A stretch of DNA of 64,000 nt from Martelella endophytica (GCF_000960975.1 NZ_CP010803.1:2880405-2944404), one strand, 5' to 3'; positions 18,556 through 27,363 are shown, numbered from the stretch's first letter. The notes: generated from the letters alone by a model not told the origin. Translations and numbers: made by a program.

Positions 18556-19356
18556 TTAGCGGCGTTCGTAGTGACGCTCGCCCATGGGCGGGCGACGGTC
18601 GGGGCCTGGCCGTCCCTCGAAGGGGCCGCAGCCAGGACGGCCCGGCATGCAATCGGCCCTGCCGTGCATCTGGGCAGGAGGCGGGCCGCCATGCCCTGGC
18701 GGAGGACCGCCGTGACCCGGAGGCGGACCGCCAGGCGGAGGGCCACCATGCCCTGGAGGCGGGCCACCGTGACCGGGTGGGGGACCACCGTGTCCTGGAG
18801 GTGGGCCGGGCGGTGGGCCGCCATGGTAAGGCGGCGGCGGACCCCATGATGGGCGATAACCGGGCGGGGGGCGCCAGCCGGGCGGAGGGCCGCCCCAGGA
18901 ACCGGGCGGATGCCAGCCGGGTGGCGGCGCATAGGGGCGCGGCGGCGGCGGCGGCGGATAGCGGCGCCACTGATTGTACCAGGGATAGCCGCGGTAATAG
19001 TTGTTCCAGTAGGCCTCCGAGAAGGCCGTGACCGCGATACCCGTCGCGAAGGCGATGCCTGGCGTCAGCACCTGCCGGCTGCCCTGGTAGGCGACCTGCA
19101 TGTAACGGGCGGCGAGCCAGCCGCGATAGTTCGCAAAGGAAACATCGCACCAGCTGTAGTCGGCCAGACAGCCGTTGTTGGTGATGCCGGCGCCTGCGGG
19201 CACCACCGTGATTGCCGGATAGGATGTCGAGGGGCCGGCTCTCAGATTGACATTGGTGGTGGCATAGGCAGCAACGGGGGCCGCCTCGGCCTGAAAGGCG
19301 AAGAGCATGGCTGCAATCGCTATGCCCGTTGATTTCAAGACTCCGCTCAGTCGCAT
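18556..19356 (-). CDS. secreted bacterial SH3-domain protein with Pro/Gly-rich tail
   Basis: 266 residues. A signal peptide of about 25 residues ends at AEA. A bacterial SH3 domain follows at about 30-90 (TTNVNLRAGPSTSYPAITVV and a WCDVSFANYRGWLAARYM end, with a Cys pair). The rest (about 130-266) is low complexity: Pro, Gly and His with seven-residue units GGPPPGH repeated about six times, then an Arg-rich end. It probably sits in the periplasm or cell wall; the repeat could be extended and flexible. It is convergent with metC. The enzymatic role is unknown; SH3b domains usually bind peptidoglycan or peptides. Confidence 0.8.
   Translation of the reverse strand: MRLSGVLKSTGIAIAAMLFAFQAEAAPVAAYATTNVNLRAGPSTSYPAITVVPAGAGITNNGCLADYSWCDVSFANYRGWLAARYMQVAYQGSRQVLTPGIAFATGIAVTAFSEAYWNNYYRGYPWYNQWRRYPPPPPPRPYAPPPGWHPPGSWGGPPPGWRPPPGYRPSWGPPPPYHGGPPPGPPPGHGGPPPGHGGPPPGHGGPPPGGPPPGHGGPPPGHGGPPPAQMHGRADCMPGRPGCGPFEGRPGPDRRPPMGERHYERR
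18677..18828 (-). repeat. tandem 21-bp-type repeat coding for GGPPPGH
   Basis: Within the SH3-protein gene, a degenerate tandem array of about 21-bp units encodes GGPPPGH, with one shorter unit (GGPPP). Units are imperfect at DNA level. Such arrays vary in length by replication slippage, so copy number may differ between strains. Confidence 0.7.
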
Positions 19357-19492
19357 GACTTTCCGTTCAATGGTCCGTAATAGGATGCTCCGAACTAACG
19401 CAAAGAATCGTGGCAGAAAGAAGTAGCGGCCATCCGCCCAATGCTGTGCCCCAAGGTTTTATTTTGGCGGCGCAGCTAGCGTGCAGGACTGG

Positions 19493-20662
19493 TCAGAGCC
19501 GATCGAGCCCGTAGGCTTCGTAACCGTAGAGCCAGTCGAGATCGCGGGCGAGGCTTGCCGGCGACTTGATGCCGAGAAGGAAGTCGCGGCCGAGCCTGAA
19601 CGGGCCGCTGGCATGATAGGCGAAGCGATTGAGCGCGGTGCGCTTCTGCAACCGCTCCAGTCGCGGCAGGCGATGCGCGACGAACGCATCGAAAGCCTCG
19701 TCCACCGGCTTCTCCGAGAGGAAGGCGGCAAGCTCGAAGGCGTCCTCGATCGCCATGGAGGCGCCCTGCGCGGAAAACGGCATCATGGCATGAACGGCAT
19801 CGCCGATGGCGATTGTATCGGTGCCGTTATGCCAGCGTCCCTGGCCGACCTCGTAAAGCGGCCAGAAGGTGGGGCGATCCATCGAAAAGAGGCGCTTGAG
19901 CGACGGGTCCCAGCCCCGGAAATGGCGGTCGAGCGCCGATTTCCAGCTGTTGTCGACCTCGGTGTGCCAGGCCTCGCCGGCGCTGGCGCCCGCGGCGATG
20001 GCGACCAGGTTGAAGCCGCCGACATCACGCAGGGGATAGGCGACGAGATGGGCGCTTGGCCCCATGAAGGCGGTGACCGATTGCCGGTCGAGTACGCTCG
20101 GGGCATCCTCGGACGAGATCACGAAGCGCCAGGCGATATTGCCGGAAAACCGCGCTTCGCCCGCACCCGGTATCTGCCGCCGGGAATGCGACCAGACCCC
20201 GTCGGCGCAGATGAGGATCTCGGCGGTCCGGGTCATGCGCGGCTGCAATGCCTGAAGCGTCGCCTTGTCGATGCGGCAATCGAGGTGGAGGGTCGCCAGC
20301 GGCTCCTCTTCAACAGCCTTTTTGAGCGCCGCCTGCAGCGTCGCGCGGTGCAGCGTGCCATAGGGTGCCTTCCAGCGCTGGCGGGCTTCGCCGACCGGGA
20401 CATAGGCGACCTGCCGCAGCGTGCTGCCGGAGGCGAGCGCGACACGGGCGGGCTCGCGCCACTGGTTCTCGATGCGGGCAAGAACGCCGACGCGGTTCAG
20501 GCAACGCGAGGCGTTCGGCGAAACCTGCAATCCGGCGCCGACCTCGACAAGGTCGTCGGCCTGCTCGAAAATGTCGCTGGAAATGCCGTGCCGGGCCAGA
20601 GCCAATGCAGCCGTCAGGCCTGCAATGCCGGCGCCGACAATGGCTGCGTGGGCAATCGTCAT
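19493..20662 (-). CDS. FAD-dependent monooxygenase (salicylate-hydroxylase/UbiH type)
   Basis: 389 residues of the aromatic hydroxylase superfamily. The FAD/NAD motif GAGIAGLTAALAL begins near residue 10, a DG motif (ICADGVWS) near 152, and the GDAVHAMMPFSAQGASMAIEDA block near 290, in the normal order. Such enzymes hydroxylate aromatic acids or ubiquinone precursors using NAD(P)H and O2. It lies upstream of nothing obviously catabolic, so the substrate is open. The zinc-finger gene is 55 bp upstream on the same strand. Confidence 0.85.
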   Translation of the reverse strand: MTIAHAAIVGAGIAGLTAALALARHGISSDIFEQADDLVEVGAGLQVSPNASRCLNRVGVLARIENQWREPARVALASGSTLRQVAYVPVGEARQRWKAPYGTLHRATLQAALKKAVEEEPLATLHLDCRIDKATLQALQPRMTRTAEILICADGVWSHSRRQIPGAGEARFSGNIAWRFVISSEDAPSVLDRQSVTAFMGPSAHLVAYPLRDVGGFNLVAIAAGASAGEAWHTEVDNSWKSALDRHFRGWDPSLKRLFSMDRPTFWPLYEVGQGRWHNGTDTIAIGDAVHAMMPFSAQGASMAIEDAFELAAFLSEKPVDEAFDAFVAHRLPRLERLQKRTALNRFAYHASGPFRLGRDFLLGIKSPASLARDLDWLYGYEAYGLDRL

Positions 20663-20717
20663 CTCGTCCTCCCGGAACCGCCGACGCTGAACCCCTCAGG
20701 CGCCGGGTTCCGACATG

Positions 20718-20963
20718 TCAGGCCGCCGCGATGTGATAGGCACATCCGGGCGGGTTGGTGTCGTCGCCGCTGAGCGTGGGCGAATAGCGATAAAGCGTCG
20801 AACAGTAGGAGCAGACGGCCTCGTTGTCGTCGCCCATGTCGATGAAGATATGCGGATGGTCGAAGGGCGCGGAGGCGCCTACGCACATGAATTCCTTCAC
20901 GCCGACCTCGATGGCCGGGTGGCCTTCGTCGTTCTTGAAGTGGGGGATGCCGTGGCCAGCCAT
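20718..20963 (-). CDS. small zinc-finger protein (CHCC family)
   Basis: 81 residues. It matches the CHCC zinc-finger family that includes mitochondrial complex I subunit NDUFS6. A Cys at about 27, a His in HPHIFIDMG and the pair VCSYCSTLYRY at about 50-60 form the expected metal site. Members occur widely in alphaproteobacteria as free-standing short proteins; the role is not well established. It is transcribed in the same direction as the monooxygenase gene and may share a transcript with it. Confidence 0.85.
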   Translation of the reverse strand: MAGHGIPHFKNDEGHPAIEVGVKEFMCVGASAPFDHPHIFIDMGDDNEAVCSYCSTLYRYSPTLSGDDTNPPGCAYHIAAA

Positions 20964-21086
20964 ATTTGTCTCCGGTTCCTTGTCCTTTTCGGCCGGACAC
21001 TATAACTGTTCGGCGCAAATGTGTAGTACCCCGATGCCATCCGGAGGCGGTTTTGGTAACCGAAACGCTCCGGCAAGGAACAGCCG

Positions 21087-21866
21087 ATGAACCTGAACCT
21101 TCCGTCTTTCTCAAGCTTCACCCATGACGGGCTCGACCTCGCCTATTTCGACGAGGGCGAGGGCACGCCCGTGCTGCTGATTCACGGCTTCGCGTCGACG
21201 GCGAGCGTCAACTGGGTGCATCCGGGCTGGCTGAAGACGCTTGGGGAGGCGGGCTACCGGGTGATCGCGCTCGACAATCGCGGCCACGGCCAGAGCGACA
21301 AGCCGCATGACGGCGAATACTATTATCCGGAACTCATGGCGGGCGATGCCGCCGCCCTGCTTGATCATCTCGGCATCGAGCGTGCCCATGTGATGGGCTA
21401 TTCGATGGGTGCGCGGGTGTCCGCCAATCTGGCGCTTGCCCATCCGGAGAAGGTGCGCACGCTGGTCTTCGGCGGGCTTGGTATCGGTATCTGCGATGGT
21501 GTCGGCGACTGGGATCCGATCGCGGAAGCGCTGCGTGCGCCCTCGCTCGACGACGTGACCGACGAGAAGGGGCGGATGTTCCGCGCCTTTGCCGAACAGA
21601 CGAAGAGCGACCGCATCGCGCTTGCCGCCTGCATCGAGACATCGCGACAGAACATTCCGCGCGCCGAGATCGGCCGTATCGCCGCACCGACGCTGATTGC
21701 TGTCGGCACCAAGGATGATCTCGCCGGCTCGCCGCAGACGCTCGCCGCCCAGATGCAGAACGCCATCGCGCTCGATATTCCGAACCGGGATCATATGCTG
21801 GCCGTCGGCGACAAGGTGTTCAAGTCGGCGGTGCTGGAGTTTTTCGCCCGCCACGATGATGACTGA
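21087..21866 (+). CDS. alpha/beta hydrolase
   Basis: 259 residues. The nucleophile elbow GYSMG places Ser106, the oxyanion block LIHGFAST lies at 31-38, an acidic residue follows in VGTKDDLAGS, and the catalytic His is in NRDHMLAVGD. It is soluble and without a signal peptide. The substrate is unknown. The gene is 88 bp upstream of cysE on the same strand. Confidence 0.85.
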   Translation: MNLNLPSFSSFTHDGLDLAYFDEGEGTPVLLIHGFASTASVNWVHPGWLKTLGEAGYRVIALDNRGHGQSDKPHDGEYYYPELMAGDAAALLDHLGIERAHVMGYSMGARVSANLALAHPEKVRTLVFGGLGIGICDGVGDWDPIAEALRAPSLDDVTDEKGRMFRAFAEQTKSDRIALAACIETSRQNIPRAEIGRIAAPTLIAVGTKDDLAGSPQTLAAQMQNAIALDIPNRDHMLAVGDKVFKSAVLEFFARHDDD

Positions 21867-21890
21867 CACGAAAAACTGAAGCCTGCCGCA

Positions 21891-21918
21891 TTTGTATTCG
21901 CGCCGCGCTGTTCTATAT
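21891..21918 (+). promoter_or_regulatory. cysE: possible cysE promoter
   Basis: An exact CTATAT (21913-21918), the alphaproteobacterial -10 form, lies 37 bp before the cysE start. The best upstream partner is a poor TTTGTA 16 bp away. It is a partial match only. Confidence 0.25.
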
Positions 21919-21954
21919 TCGCCCGAACAGGCGCTTTGAAGACAGGAGGCCGCA

Positions 21955-22782
21955 ATGGCCGCACATCCCGACAAGAGCAGTCATGACGCCGGTCTGAAAT
22001 CGGTCGACCCGATCTGGGCGAGCCTCAGGGCCGAAGCCGAGGAAGCGCTGGCGAAGGATCCGATCCTCGCCGCCTTCCTCTATTCCACCATTCTCAATCA
22101 TGCCTCGCTGGAGGATTGCGTCGTCTATCGCATCTGCGAGCGGCTCGACCATGCCGACGTGCAGGCGATCCTGTTGCGCCAGACCTTCGACGAGATGCGT
22201 CGCGACTGGCCGGAATGGGGCGATATCCTGCGGGTCGACATCCAGGCGGTCTACGACCGCGACCCGGCCTGCAGCCGGTTCATGGAGCCGGTGCTCTATT
22301 TCAAGGGCTTCCACGCGATCCAGACCCACCGGCTGGCACACTGGCTGTGGAACAAGGGCCGCCGCGATTTCGCGCTCTATCTGCAGAGCCGGTCTTCCAG
22401 CGTGTTCCAGACCGACATCAACCCGGCGGCCAAGATGGGCAAGGGCATTTTCCTCGACCATGCCACGGGCGTGGTTGTCGGCATGACCGCGACCATCGGC
22501 GACGACGTTTCGATCCTCCAGGGCGTGACCCTTGGCGGCACGGGCAAGGAGACCGGCGACCGGCATCCGAAGATCGGCGACAGCGTGCTCATCGGCGCGG
22601 GCGCCAAGGTGCTCGGCAATATCCGCGTCGGCAATTGCTCGCGTGTCGCGGCCGGTTCGGTGGTGCTGAAGCCGGTGCCCGCCAATTCCACCGTCGCCGG
22701 CGTGCCGGCCAAAGTCATCGGCACGGCCGGTTGTTCCGATCCGGCGCGCGCGATGGACCAACTCATCATTTCGGACGACTGA
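21955..22782 (+). CDS. cysE: serine O-acetyltransferase
   Basis: 275 residues, acetylates serine to O-acetylserine for cysteine synthesis. An N-terminal helical domain (about 1-150) is followed by left-handed beta-helix hexapeptide repeats (DHATGVVVG, ATIGDDVSILQGVTLGGTG, KIGDSVLIGAGAKVLGNI). Catalytic Asp and His are present in the DHATG block, and the C-terminal tail is the usual feedback region. Start ATG at 21955 follows AGGAGGCC. The short DUF3126 gene comes next, then an intrinsic terminator. Confidence 0.93.
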   Translation: MAAHPDKSSHDAGLKSVDPIWASLRAEAEEALAKDPILAAFLYSTILNHASLEDCVVYRICERLDHADVQAILLRQTFDEMRRDWPEWGDILRVDIQAVYDRDPACSRFMEPVLYFKGFHAIQTHRLAHWLWNKGRRDFALYLQSRSSSVFQTDINPAAKMGKGIFLDHATGVVVGMTATIGDDVSILQGVTLGGTGKETGDRHPKIGDSVLIGAGAKVLGNIRVGNCSRVAAGSVVLKPVPANSTVAGVPAKVIGTAGCSDPARAMDQLIISDD

Positions 22783-22852
22783 CGCATTTGCATTCTCGCA
22801 ATGCGCGTGTCACAAGCGCCCGACCCCAAGAAGACAAGACGGAGTTCATCCC

Positions 22853-23062
22853 TTGAAGCCAGAAGAAATCAAGAAACTCGACGCCTATTTCAAGCGCATG
22901 TTCGGCCCGTCCTTCGCCGTCCGCGCCCGTCCGCGCAAGGACGATTCCTGCGAAGTCTATCGCAATGACGAGTTCGTCGGCGTCGTCTATCTCGACGACG
23001 AGGACGGCGATCGTTCGTTCAACTTCTCGATGGCGATCCTCGACGTCGATCTCGACGCCTGA
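22853..23062 (+). CDS. DUF3126 family protein
   Basis: 69 residues starting at a TTG (MKPEEIKKLDAYFKRMFG) that fits the N-terminus of the DUF3126 family of alphaproteobacteria. GGAG lies 8 bp upstream. It is short, with a basic N-terminal half and a strongly acidic C-terminus (DLDA). Function unknown. It follows cysE by 70 bp, and an intrinsic terminator starts 28 bp after its stop, so cysE and this gene probably form one transcript. Confidence 0.8.
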   Translation: MKPEEIKKLDAYFKRMFGPSFAVRARPRKDDSCEVYRNDEFVGVVYLDDEDGDRSFNFSMAILDVDLDA

Positions 23063-23089
23063 TGAGGCGTACATCTGCCGAATACGAAG

Positions 23090-23118
23090 AACCGGTCGCA
23101 TTTCGCGGCCGGTTTTTT
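23090..23118 (+). terminator. intrinsic terminator after the DUF3126 gene
   Basis: The arms AACCGGTCGC and GCGGCCGGTT pair (one G-U) around a 5-nt loop, and six Ts follow. It terminates the cysE transcript. Confidence 0.8.
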
Positions 23119-23130
23119 CGTTGGGCGATA

Positions 23131-23156
23131 AAAAAACCGACCCGCGAGGGGTCGGT
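23131..23156 (-). terminator. minus-strand intrinsic terminator with no assigned gene
   Basis: The 8-bp stem ACCGACCC / GGGTCGGT, read leftward, is followed by six Ts (AAAAAA at 23131-23136). No T-run exists on the plus strand, so its direction is clear. No minus-strand gene lies to the right before the plus-strand tauE gene. Confidence 0.75.
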
Positions 23157-23404
23157 CGAGCTAGGCGAAACAGATACAGGTCATAAAAATCAGAGCGAAA
23201 ATACGTTTCCTGAAAAGTGCGGGCGCAATACGAAATACGATCGGAAATCATGCTGTCCGGCGGTCAAGCACAGGGTCTCCACCGCCATTTGCCCGCGCTT
23301 TCGAATAGTGTAAGAACATCACGCTTTGATGACATTTCGAAGGTCGATGTCGTGCCATTTCAGTTTTTCCTGATATGCGCGCCGGCTCCATTTGCGAGGA
23401 AAAG

Positions 23405-24226
23405 ATGCCGCCAATCCATGAGATCGTCGAACTCGTCGCGCTGCTTGCCATTGCCGGTGCGATCGCCGGCTTTCTTGCCGGCCTGTTCGGCATCGGGGGC
23501 GGTGCCGTGCTGGTTCCGGTGTTCTACCAGGCCTTCGCCATGGCCGGCGTTGCCGACGACATCCGCATGAAGCTCTGTGTCGGGACCTCGCTTGCCATCA
23601 TCATTCCGACTTCGCTGCGCTCCTTCCAGTCGCACTACAAGCGTGGTGCCGTGGACATGACGCTGCTCAGGAAGTGGATCATCGCCGTGCCCTTCGGCGC
23701 GGTCGCCTCGACCCTCGTGATCGCCTATGCGCCGGGCGCCTTGCTGCGCGGCGTCTTTGCGGTGCTGACGCTGCTGATCGGGCTGAAGATGCTCTACCCG
23801 AAATCGGCCGAATGGCGCCTCGGTGACGATCTGCCGGAGAACCCGGCTCTCTTCGGTTACGGCTGGTTCATCGGCCTGCTGTCGGGACTCATCGGCATTG
23901 GCGGCGGGACGCTCAACAACACCTTCATGACGCTGTTCAATCGGCCGATCCACCAGGCGGTGGCGACGTCTGCCGGGGTCGGCGTGCTGATCTCGCTGCC
24001 GAGCTTCATCGGCAATATTGTCGGTGGCTGGGCAAAGCCGGGGCTTCCGGCGCTTTCGACGGGCTATGTCAACTGGGTGGCCGTGGCGCTGATCATCCCG
24101 ATCACCTTTGCCATCGCCCCGCTTGGCGTCAGGGCGGCGCATGCGTTGACCAAGCGTCAGTTGAGCTTCGGCTTCGGCATCTTCCTGCTGATCATCTCGG
24201 CCCGGTTCTTCTACTCGTTCTTCTAG
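23405..24226 (+). CDS. TauE/SafE-family sulfite/anion exporter
   Basis: 273 residues with about eight membrane segments and the two internal halves of the TauE/SafE family: GLFGIGGGAVLVP (about residues 29-41) and GLIGIGGGTLNN (about 167-178). Members move sulfite, sulfoacetate or related organic anions; the substrate cannot be fixed here. Start ATG at 23405 has GAGGAAAAG just before. Its TAG shares bases with the stop of the convergent protease gene (24223-24226). Confidence 0.88.
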   Translation: MPPIHEIVELVALLAIAGAIAGFLAGLFGIGGGAVLVPVFYQAFAMAGVADDIRMKLCVGTSLAIIIPTSLRSFQSHYKRGAVDMTLLRKWIIAVPFGAVASTLVIAYAPGALLRGVFAVLTLLIGLKMLYPKSAEWRLGDDLPENPALFGYGWFIGLLSGLIGIGGGTLNNTFMTLFNRPIHQAVATSAGVGVLISLPSFIGNIVGGWAKPGLPALSTGYVNWVAVALIIPITFAIAPLGVRAAHALTKRQLSFGFGIFLLIISARFFYSFF

Positions 24227-24954
24227 TCCGTCAGCCGCAATTCGTCGGCGCGCATGTCGACCGATGTGAGGGTCGAAAGAAAGCTCATGCCGAGCAGGCT
24301 TTCGTCCAGACGTCCTTGCGAAACGACCATGGCAGGAACGTTTCGCCGACTTATGCCGCCGACGGAGACCTCGTCGAGGGTCACCGGTGCGGCCATCGCT
24401 GTGCCGTTCGCCGTCTGCACCATGATCGTGTAGCTGAGCGCATTGGTGGCGACACCGGCCCGCTTCGCATCCCGCTCCGTCAGCGTCACGCGGCTTGCGC
24501 CGGTATCGACCAGCATGTGAACCGTATCGCCGTCGATCCGCGCGTCCGCGGCGAAGTGGCCGTCGCGTCGTTTATGCAGGATCACCTGGCTTTGACCGTC
24601 TGCCGTGGTTGTGGTCATCGCCATGCCGGGTATGAGCCCGCCAAACAGCCGGCTGCCGATCGCCTGGAAATCGTAGCGGAAGATATAGACGGCCGAGACC
24701 ACAAGCAGGATCGCCGCCCAGATCAGCAATGTCTGGAAGACGAAGCCGAGGTTGCGGCGGCTGTGCAGGAAACCTGCGGAGAAAAGGAGCAGGAGAGGCA
24801 CCAGCCAGACGGCGCTTGCGAAATCATCGCTGTCGACGCCGAGCGTGCGCCCGCTTCCGCCTGTCACCATCAGCAGGATCATGCCGACGGAGACGATGGC
24901 GATCAGTATCCAGAACAGACGCAAGCCGACACTCCCTTTCGTTCGCGATATCAA
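24223..24954 (-). CDS. membrane-anchored retropepsin-like aspartic protease
   Basis: 243 residues. Three hydrophobic segments occupy about 12-30, 45-62 and 72-92. A clan AA aspartic-protease domain (TIGR02281 type) follows, with the catalytic motif DTGAS at 150-154 and the downstream LLGMSFL block. Each chain has one DTG, so it should act as a dimer, facing the periplasm. Its end overlaps the TauE gene end by 4 bp. The start has no strong SD. The cobS gene begins 14 bp after the window side and runs the same way. The physiological target is unknown. Confidence 0.8.
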   Translation of the reverse strand: MISRTKGSVGLRLFWILIAIVSVGMILLMVTGGSGRTLGVDSDDFASAVWLVPLLLLFSAGFLHSRRNLGFVFQTLLIWAAILLVVSAVYIFRYDFQAIGSRLFGGLIPGMAMTTTTADGQSQVILHKRRDGHFAADARIDGDTVHMLVDTGASRVTLTERDAKRAGVATNALSYTIMVQTANGTAMAAPVTLDEVSVGGISRRNVPAMVVSQGRLDESLLGMSFLSTLTSVDMRADELRLTD

Positions 24955-24968
24955 CGCAATATCGGGCC

Positions 24969-25739
24969 TCAGATCAAAATCGCAAGGGCCGCGAGAAATG
25001 CCGTCTCGCCAAGCTCCGCCGTTGCGCCCAGCGTATCTCCAGTGTGGCCCTCGATCTTGCGGCGGGCAAACCAGGTGAATGCGGCGGCGATGGCGGCAGC
25101 GCAGAGGCTGGCGCCAAGGGCCGGCCCGATGAGGCCTGCAGCGCCAGCAAGGCCGGCGACAATCACGAGCGCGGTGAGGATGGCAACGGCCATGGGGCGG
25201 ATGCCCGGCCGGCCGAGGCTTGCCGCCGCACCGTCAGGACGGGCGGGTGGCAGCAGGTGCCAGTGGGCTACCATGACGGCGCGGCCAGCGGCGGCGGCGG
25301 CCACGAACATCAGCGGCGCTCCGCCCGTGGCCGCGATATCGGCAAGGCTCACGGCCTTGATGGCGGTCACGAAGATCAGCGCCAGCGCCCCGTGACTGCC
25401 GATCCGGCTGTCTTTCATGATCTCCAGCGCACGCTCCTTCGTACGCGCGCCGAAGAGGCCGTCGGCGGCGTCGGCGAGCCCGTCCTGATGCAGACCGCCG
25501 GTGATGAGCACATAGACCGCGAGTGCGACCGGGACGGCGAGCAGGGGCGTCGCACCTGCCATCATCAGCCCTGCCAGAATCAGCGCCGGTACGGCGGCCG
25601 CAATTCCGCCGGCCAGCGGAAAGGCCCAGGCCGCCCGGGCGCCTGCGGGCTCAGCGCTGAACAGCAAGCCGGGCAGGGGATAGCGTGTCAGAAAGGCGAG
25701 CGCCTCGGCAAACTGGCCGATCGGCGGCGGAATTTTCAT
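24969..25739 (-). CDS. cobS: adenosylcobinamide-GDP ribazoletransferase (cobalamin synthase)
   Basis: 256 residues, a polytopic inner-membrane enzyme that joins alpha-ribazole to adenosylcobinamide-GDP, the last step of cobalamin assembly. The metal motif DGLADAADG (about residues 89-97) is intact and FLTRYPLPG near the N-terminus is typical. The start at 25739 (MKIPPPIGQF) is divergent from cobT across 101 bp. Other authors call this gene cobV in alphaproteobacteria. Confidence 0.93.
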   Translation of the reverse strand: MKIPPPIGQFAEALAFLTRYPLPGLLFSAEPAGARAAWAFPLAGGIAAAVPALILAGLMMAGATPLLAVPVALAVYVLITGGLHQDGLADAADGLFGARTKERALEIMKDSRIGSHGALALIFVTAIKAVSLADIAATGGAPLMFVAAAAAGRAVMVAHWHLLPPARPDGAAASLGRPGIRPMAVAILTALVIVAGLAGAAGLIGPALGASLCAAAIAAAFTWFARRKIEGHTGDTLGATAELGETAFLAALAILI

Positions 25740-25840
25740 CGGCTTCGGTCCCGTTGTCGAAGGCGGCAGTTGTTGAGAGGCTTATTGCACTTTAAGAAGC
25801 GGGGCAAACATGTTCGCCGCGCTCCCTGCGCGAGGAAGGA

Positions 25841-26860
25841 ATGACGATGACCGCGAATCCCTTTGACGATTTCCGTGCCTTGCTGGAAGGCCTGCCCGGC
25901 GCCGATACGCCGGCGCTCGCCGCCGCCCGCAAGCGCAACAGCCAGCTCACCAAGCCGGAAGGCGCACTTGGCAGGCTTGAGGAAATTGCGATGTGGCTTG
26001 CGGCATGGAGCGGGCGCACGCCCGCCGTTCACCGCCCGATGGTCGCCGTCTTCGCCGGCAATCACGGTATCGCGGCGAAGGGCGTCTCGCCCTATCCGGC
26101 AACAGTGACGAAGCAGATGGTCGACAACTTCGCCAAGGGTGGCGCCGCCATCAACCAGATCTGCGCGACGGTCGACCTCAGCCTGAAGATCTTCGATCTC
26201 GCCCTCGACTATCCGACGGGCGACATCACCGTCGAACCGGCACTGTCGGAGCGCGATTGCGCTGCGACGATGGCCTATGGAATGGAAGCCGTGGCCGGCG
26301 GCGTCGACCTGCTCTGCCTTGGCGAGATGGGCATCGGCAACACCACCATAGCTGCCGCCATCTGCCATGGCCTCTATGGCGGTGAAGCCGCCGATTGGGT
26401 CGGGCCGGGCACCGGTTCTGAGGGCGATATGCTGGAGCGCAAGATTGCCGCCGTTGCCGATGCCGTCGCCTTTCATCGCGATCACCTTTCCGATCCGCTG
26501 GAGCTGCTGCGCCGCCTTGGCGGGCGCGAGCTCGCCGCCATTGCCGGCGCGATCATCGCCGCGCGCATGCAGAAGGTGCCGGTGCTGCTCGACGGCTATG
26601 TCGTCACGGCGGCGGCCGCTGTGCTGAAAGCCGCCAATCCGTCGGCGCTTGATCATTGCATGATTGCCCATGTCTCGGCCGAGCCCGGGCATTTGAAGCT
26701 CATCCAGAAGCTCGGCAAGACGCCGCTTCTGGCGCTCGGCATGCGGCTTGGCGAGGGAACGGGCGCGGCACTTGCCGCAAGCCTGGTCAAATCGGCGGCC
26801 GCCTGTCACACGGGCATGGCGACATTTGCGGAGGCTGGCGTCTCCGGTCGCGACAGCTGA
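25841..26860 (+). CDS. cobT: nicotinate-nucleotide--dimethylbenzimidazole phosphoribosyltransferase
   Basis: 339 residues, makes alpha-ribazole phosphate, the partner substrate for CobS. It shows the AGNHGI block near residue 68, LGEMGIGNTT near 165 and the RLGEGTGA block where the catalytic Glu falls at 305. ATG at 25841 follows GAGGAAGGA; a second ATG is at 25847. It is divergent from cobS and is named cobU in some alphaproteobacterial annotation. No cobalamin riboswitch was seen in the 101-bp gap. Confidence 0.93.
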   Translation: MTMTANPFDDFRALLEGLPGADTPALAAARKRNSQLTKPEGALGRLEEIAMWLAAWSGRTPAVHRPMVAVFAGNHGIAAKGVSPYPATVTKQMVDNFAKGGAAINQICATVDLSLKIFDLALDYPTGDITVEPALSERDCAATMAYGMEAVAGGVDLLCLGEMGIGNTTIAAAICHGLYGGEAADWVGPGTGSEGDMLERKIAAVADAVAFHRDHLSDPLELLRRLGGRELAAIAGAIIAARMQKVPVLLDGYVVTAAAAVLKAANPSALDHCMIAHVSAEPGHLKLIQKLGKTPLLALGMRLGEGTGAALAASLVKSAAACHTGMATFAEAGVSGRDS

Positions 26861-26953
26861 GGCAATTCGGAAATTGCTTCAAGGGTTTGCCTTGTCGCTT
26901 TTCTGTAACACACCGATGGCAGATTGCGCCGCATCGTGTCATCGGGGAGACAT

Positions 26954-27322
26954 ATGGCTGACGCCCCCATCGAAAAGGAAAAGGGCTTACGCCATCTCCT
27001 GGCGGCCGGCCGCTATTCGCTGCAGGGTTTCGTGCGCCTGTTGCAGGAGGAGGCGTTCCGTCACGAGTTGATCGGCTTCGTCGTCGGCCTTCTCGTGTTC
27101 TGGTTTGCCAGCGCGACCGGGGTCCAGTTCATGATCTTCGTGATCCTTATGTTCGCCCTGTTTGCCGCCGAATCGCTCAACACCGCGGTCGAGGAAATCA
27201 TCGACCGCGTTTCGCCGGAGCGCTCGGTGGAAGGAAAGCATGCCAAGGATCTCGGCTCCTTCGCCACCTTCTGCCTGATCTGCTGCAACGTCATCTACGC
27301 GGTCTACGTGGTCTTCTTCTGA
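26954..27322 (+). CDS. dgkA: diacylglycerol kinase (DgkA type)
   Basis: 122 residues, a small trimeric integral-membrane kinase that recycles diacylglycerol to phosphatidate. Three hydrophobic helices are visible. The characteristic EAFRHELIG and AESLNTAVEEIIDRVSPE blocks contain the active-site acidic residues, and the C-terminus ends in a helix. Start ATG at 26954 follows GGGGAGA. It is separate from the unrelated soluble DAGK-domain gene at 11589-12494. Confidence 0.93.
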   Translation: MADAPIEKEKGLRHLLAAGRYSLQGFVRLLQEEAFRHELIGFVVGLLVFWFASATGVQFMIFVILMFALFAAESLNTAVEEIIDRVSPERSVEGKHAKDLGSFATFCLICCNVIYAVYVVFF

Positions 27323-27363
27323 GGCTGATAAGCTCCAAAAACAACCGGCTTACGTTTACGCGT

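Larger units (their letters stand above)
23063..23404. other. 342-bp gap with two convergent terminators, no gene recognised
   Basis: It contains a plus-strand terminator at 23090-23118 and a minus-strand terminator at 23131-23156. Beyond these the region is non-coding by eye: no frame with a ribosome-binding site and normal codon use. The tauE-type gene starts on the plus strand at 23405. A minus-strand terminator without a minus-strand gene is unexplained (see findings). Confidence 0.6.

Noticed and set aside
25740..25840. Cobalamin riboswitch between cobS and cobT
   Set aside because: Only 101 bp, no B12 box or large paired element seen; too short for a full riboswitch.
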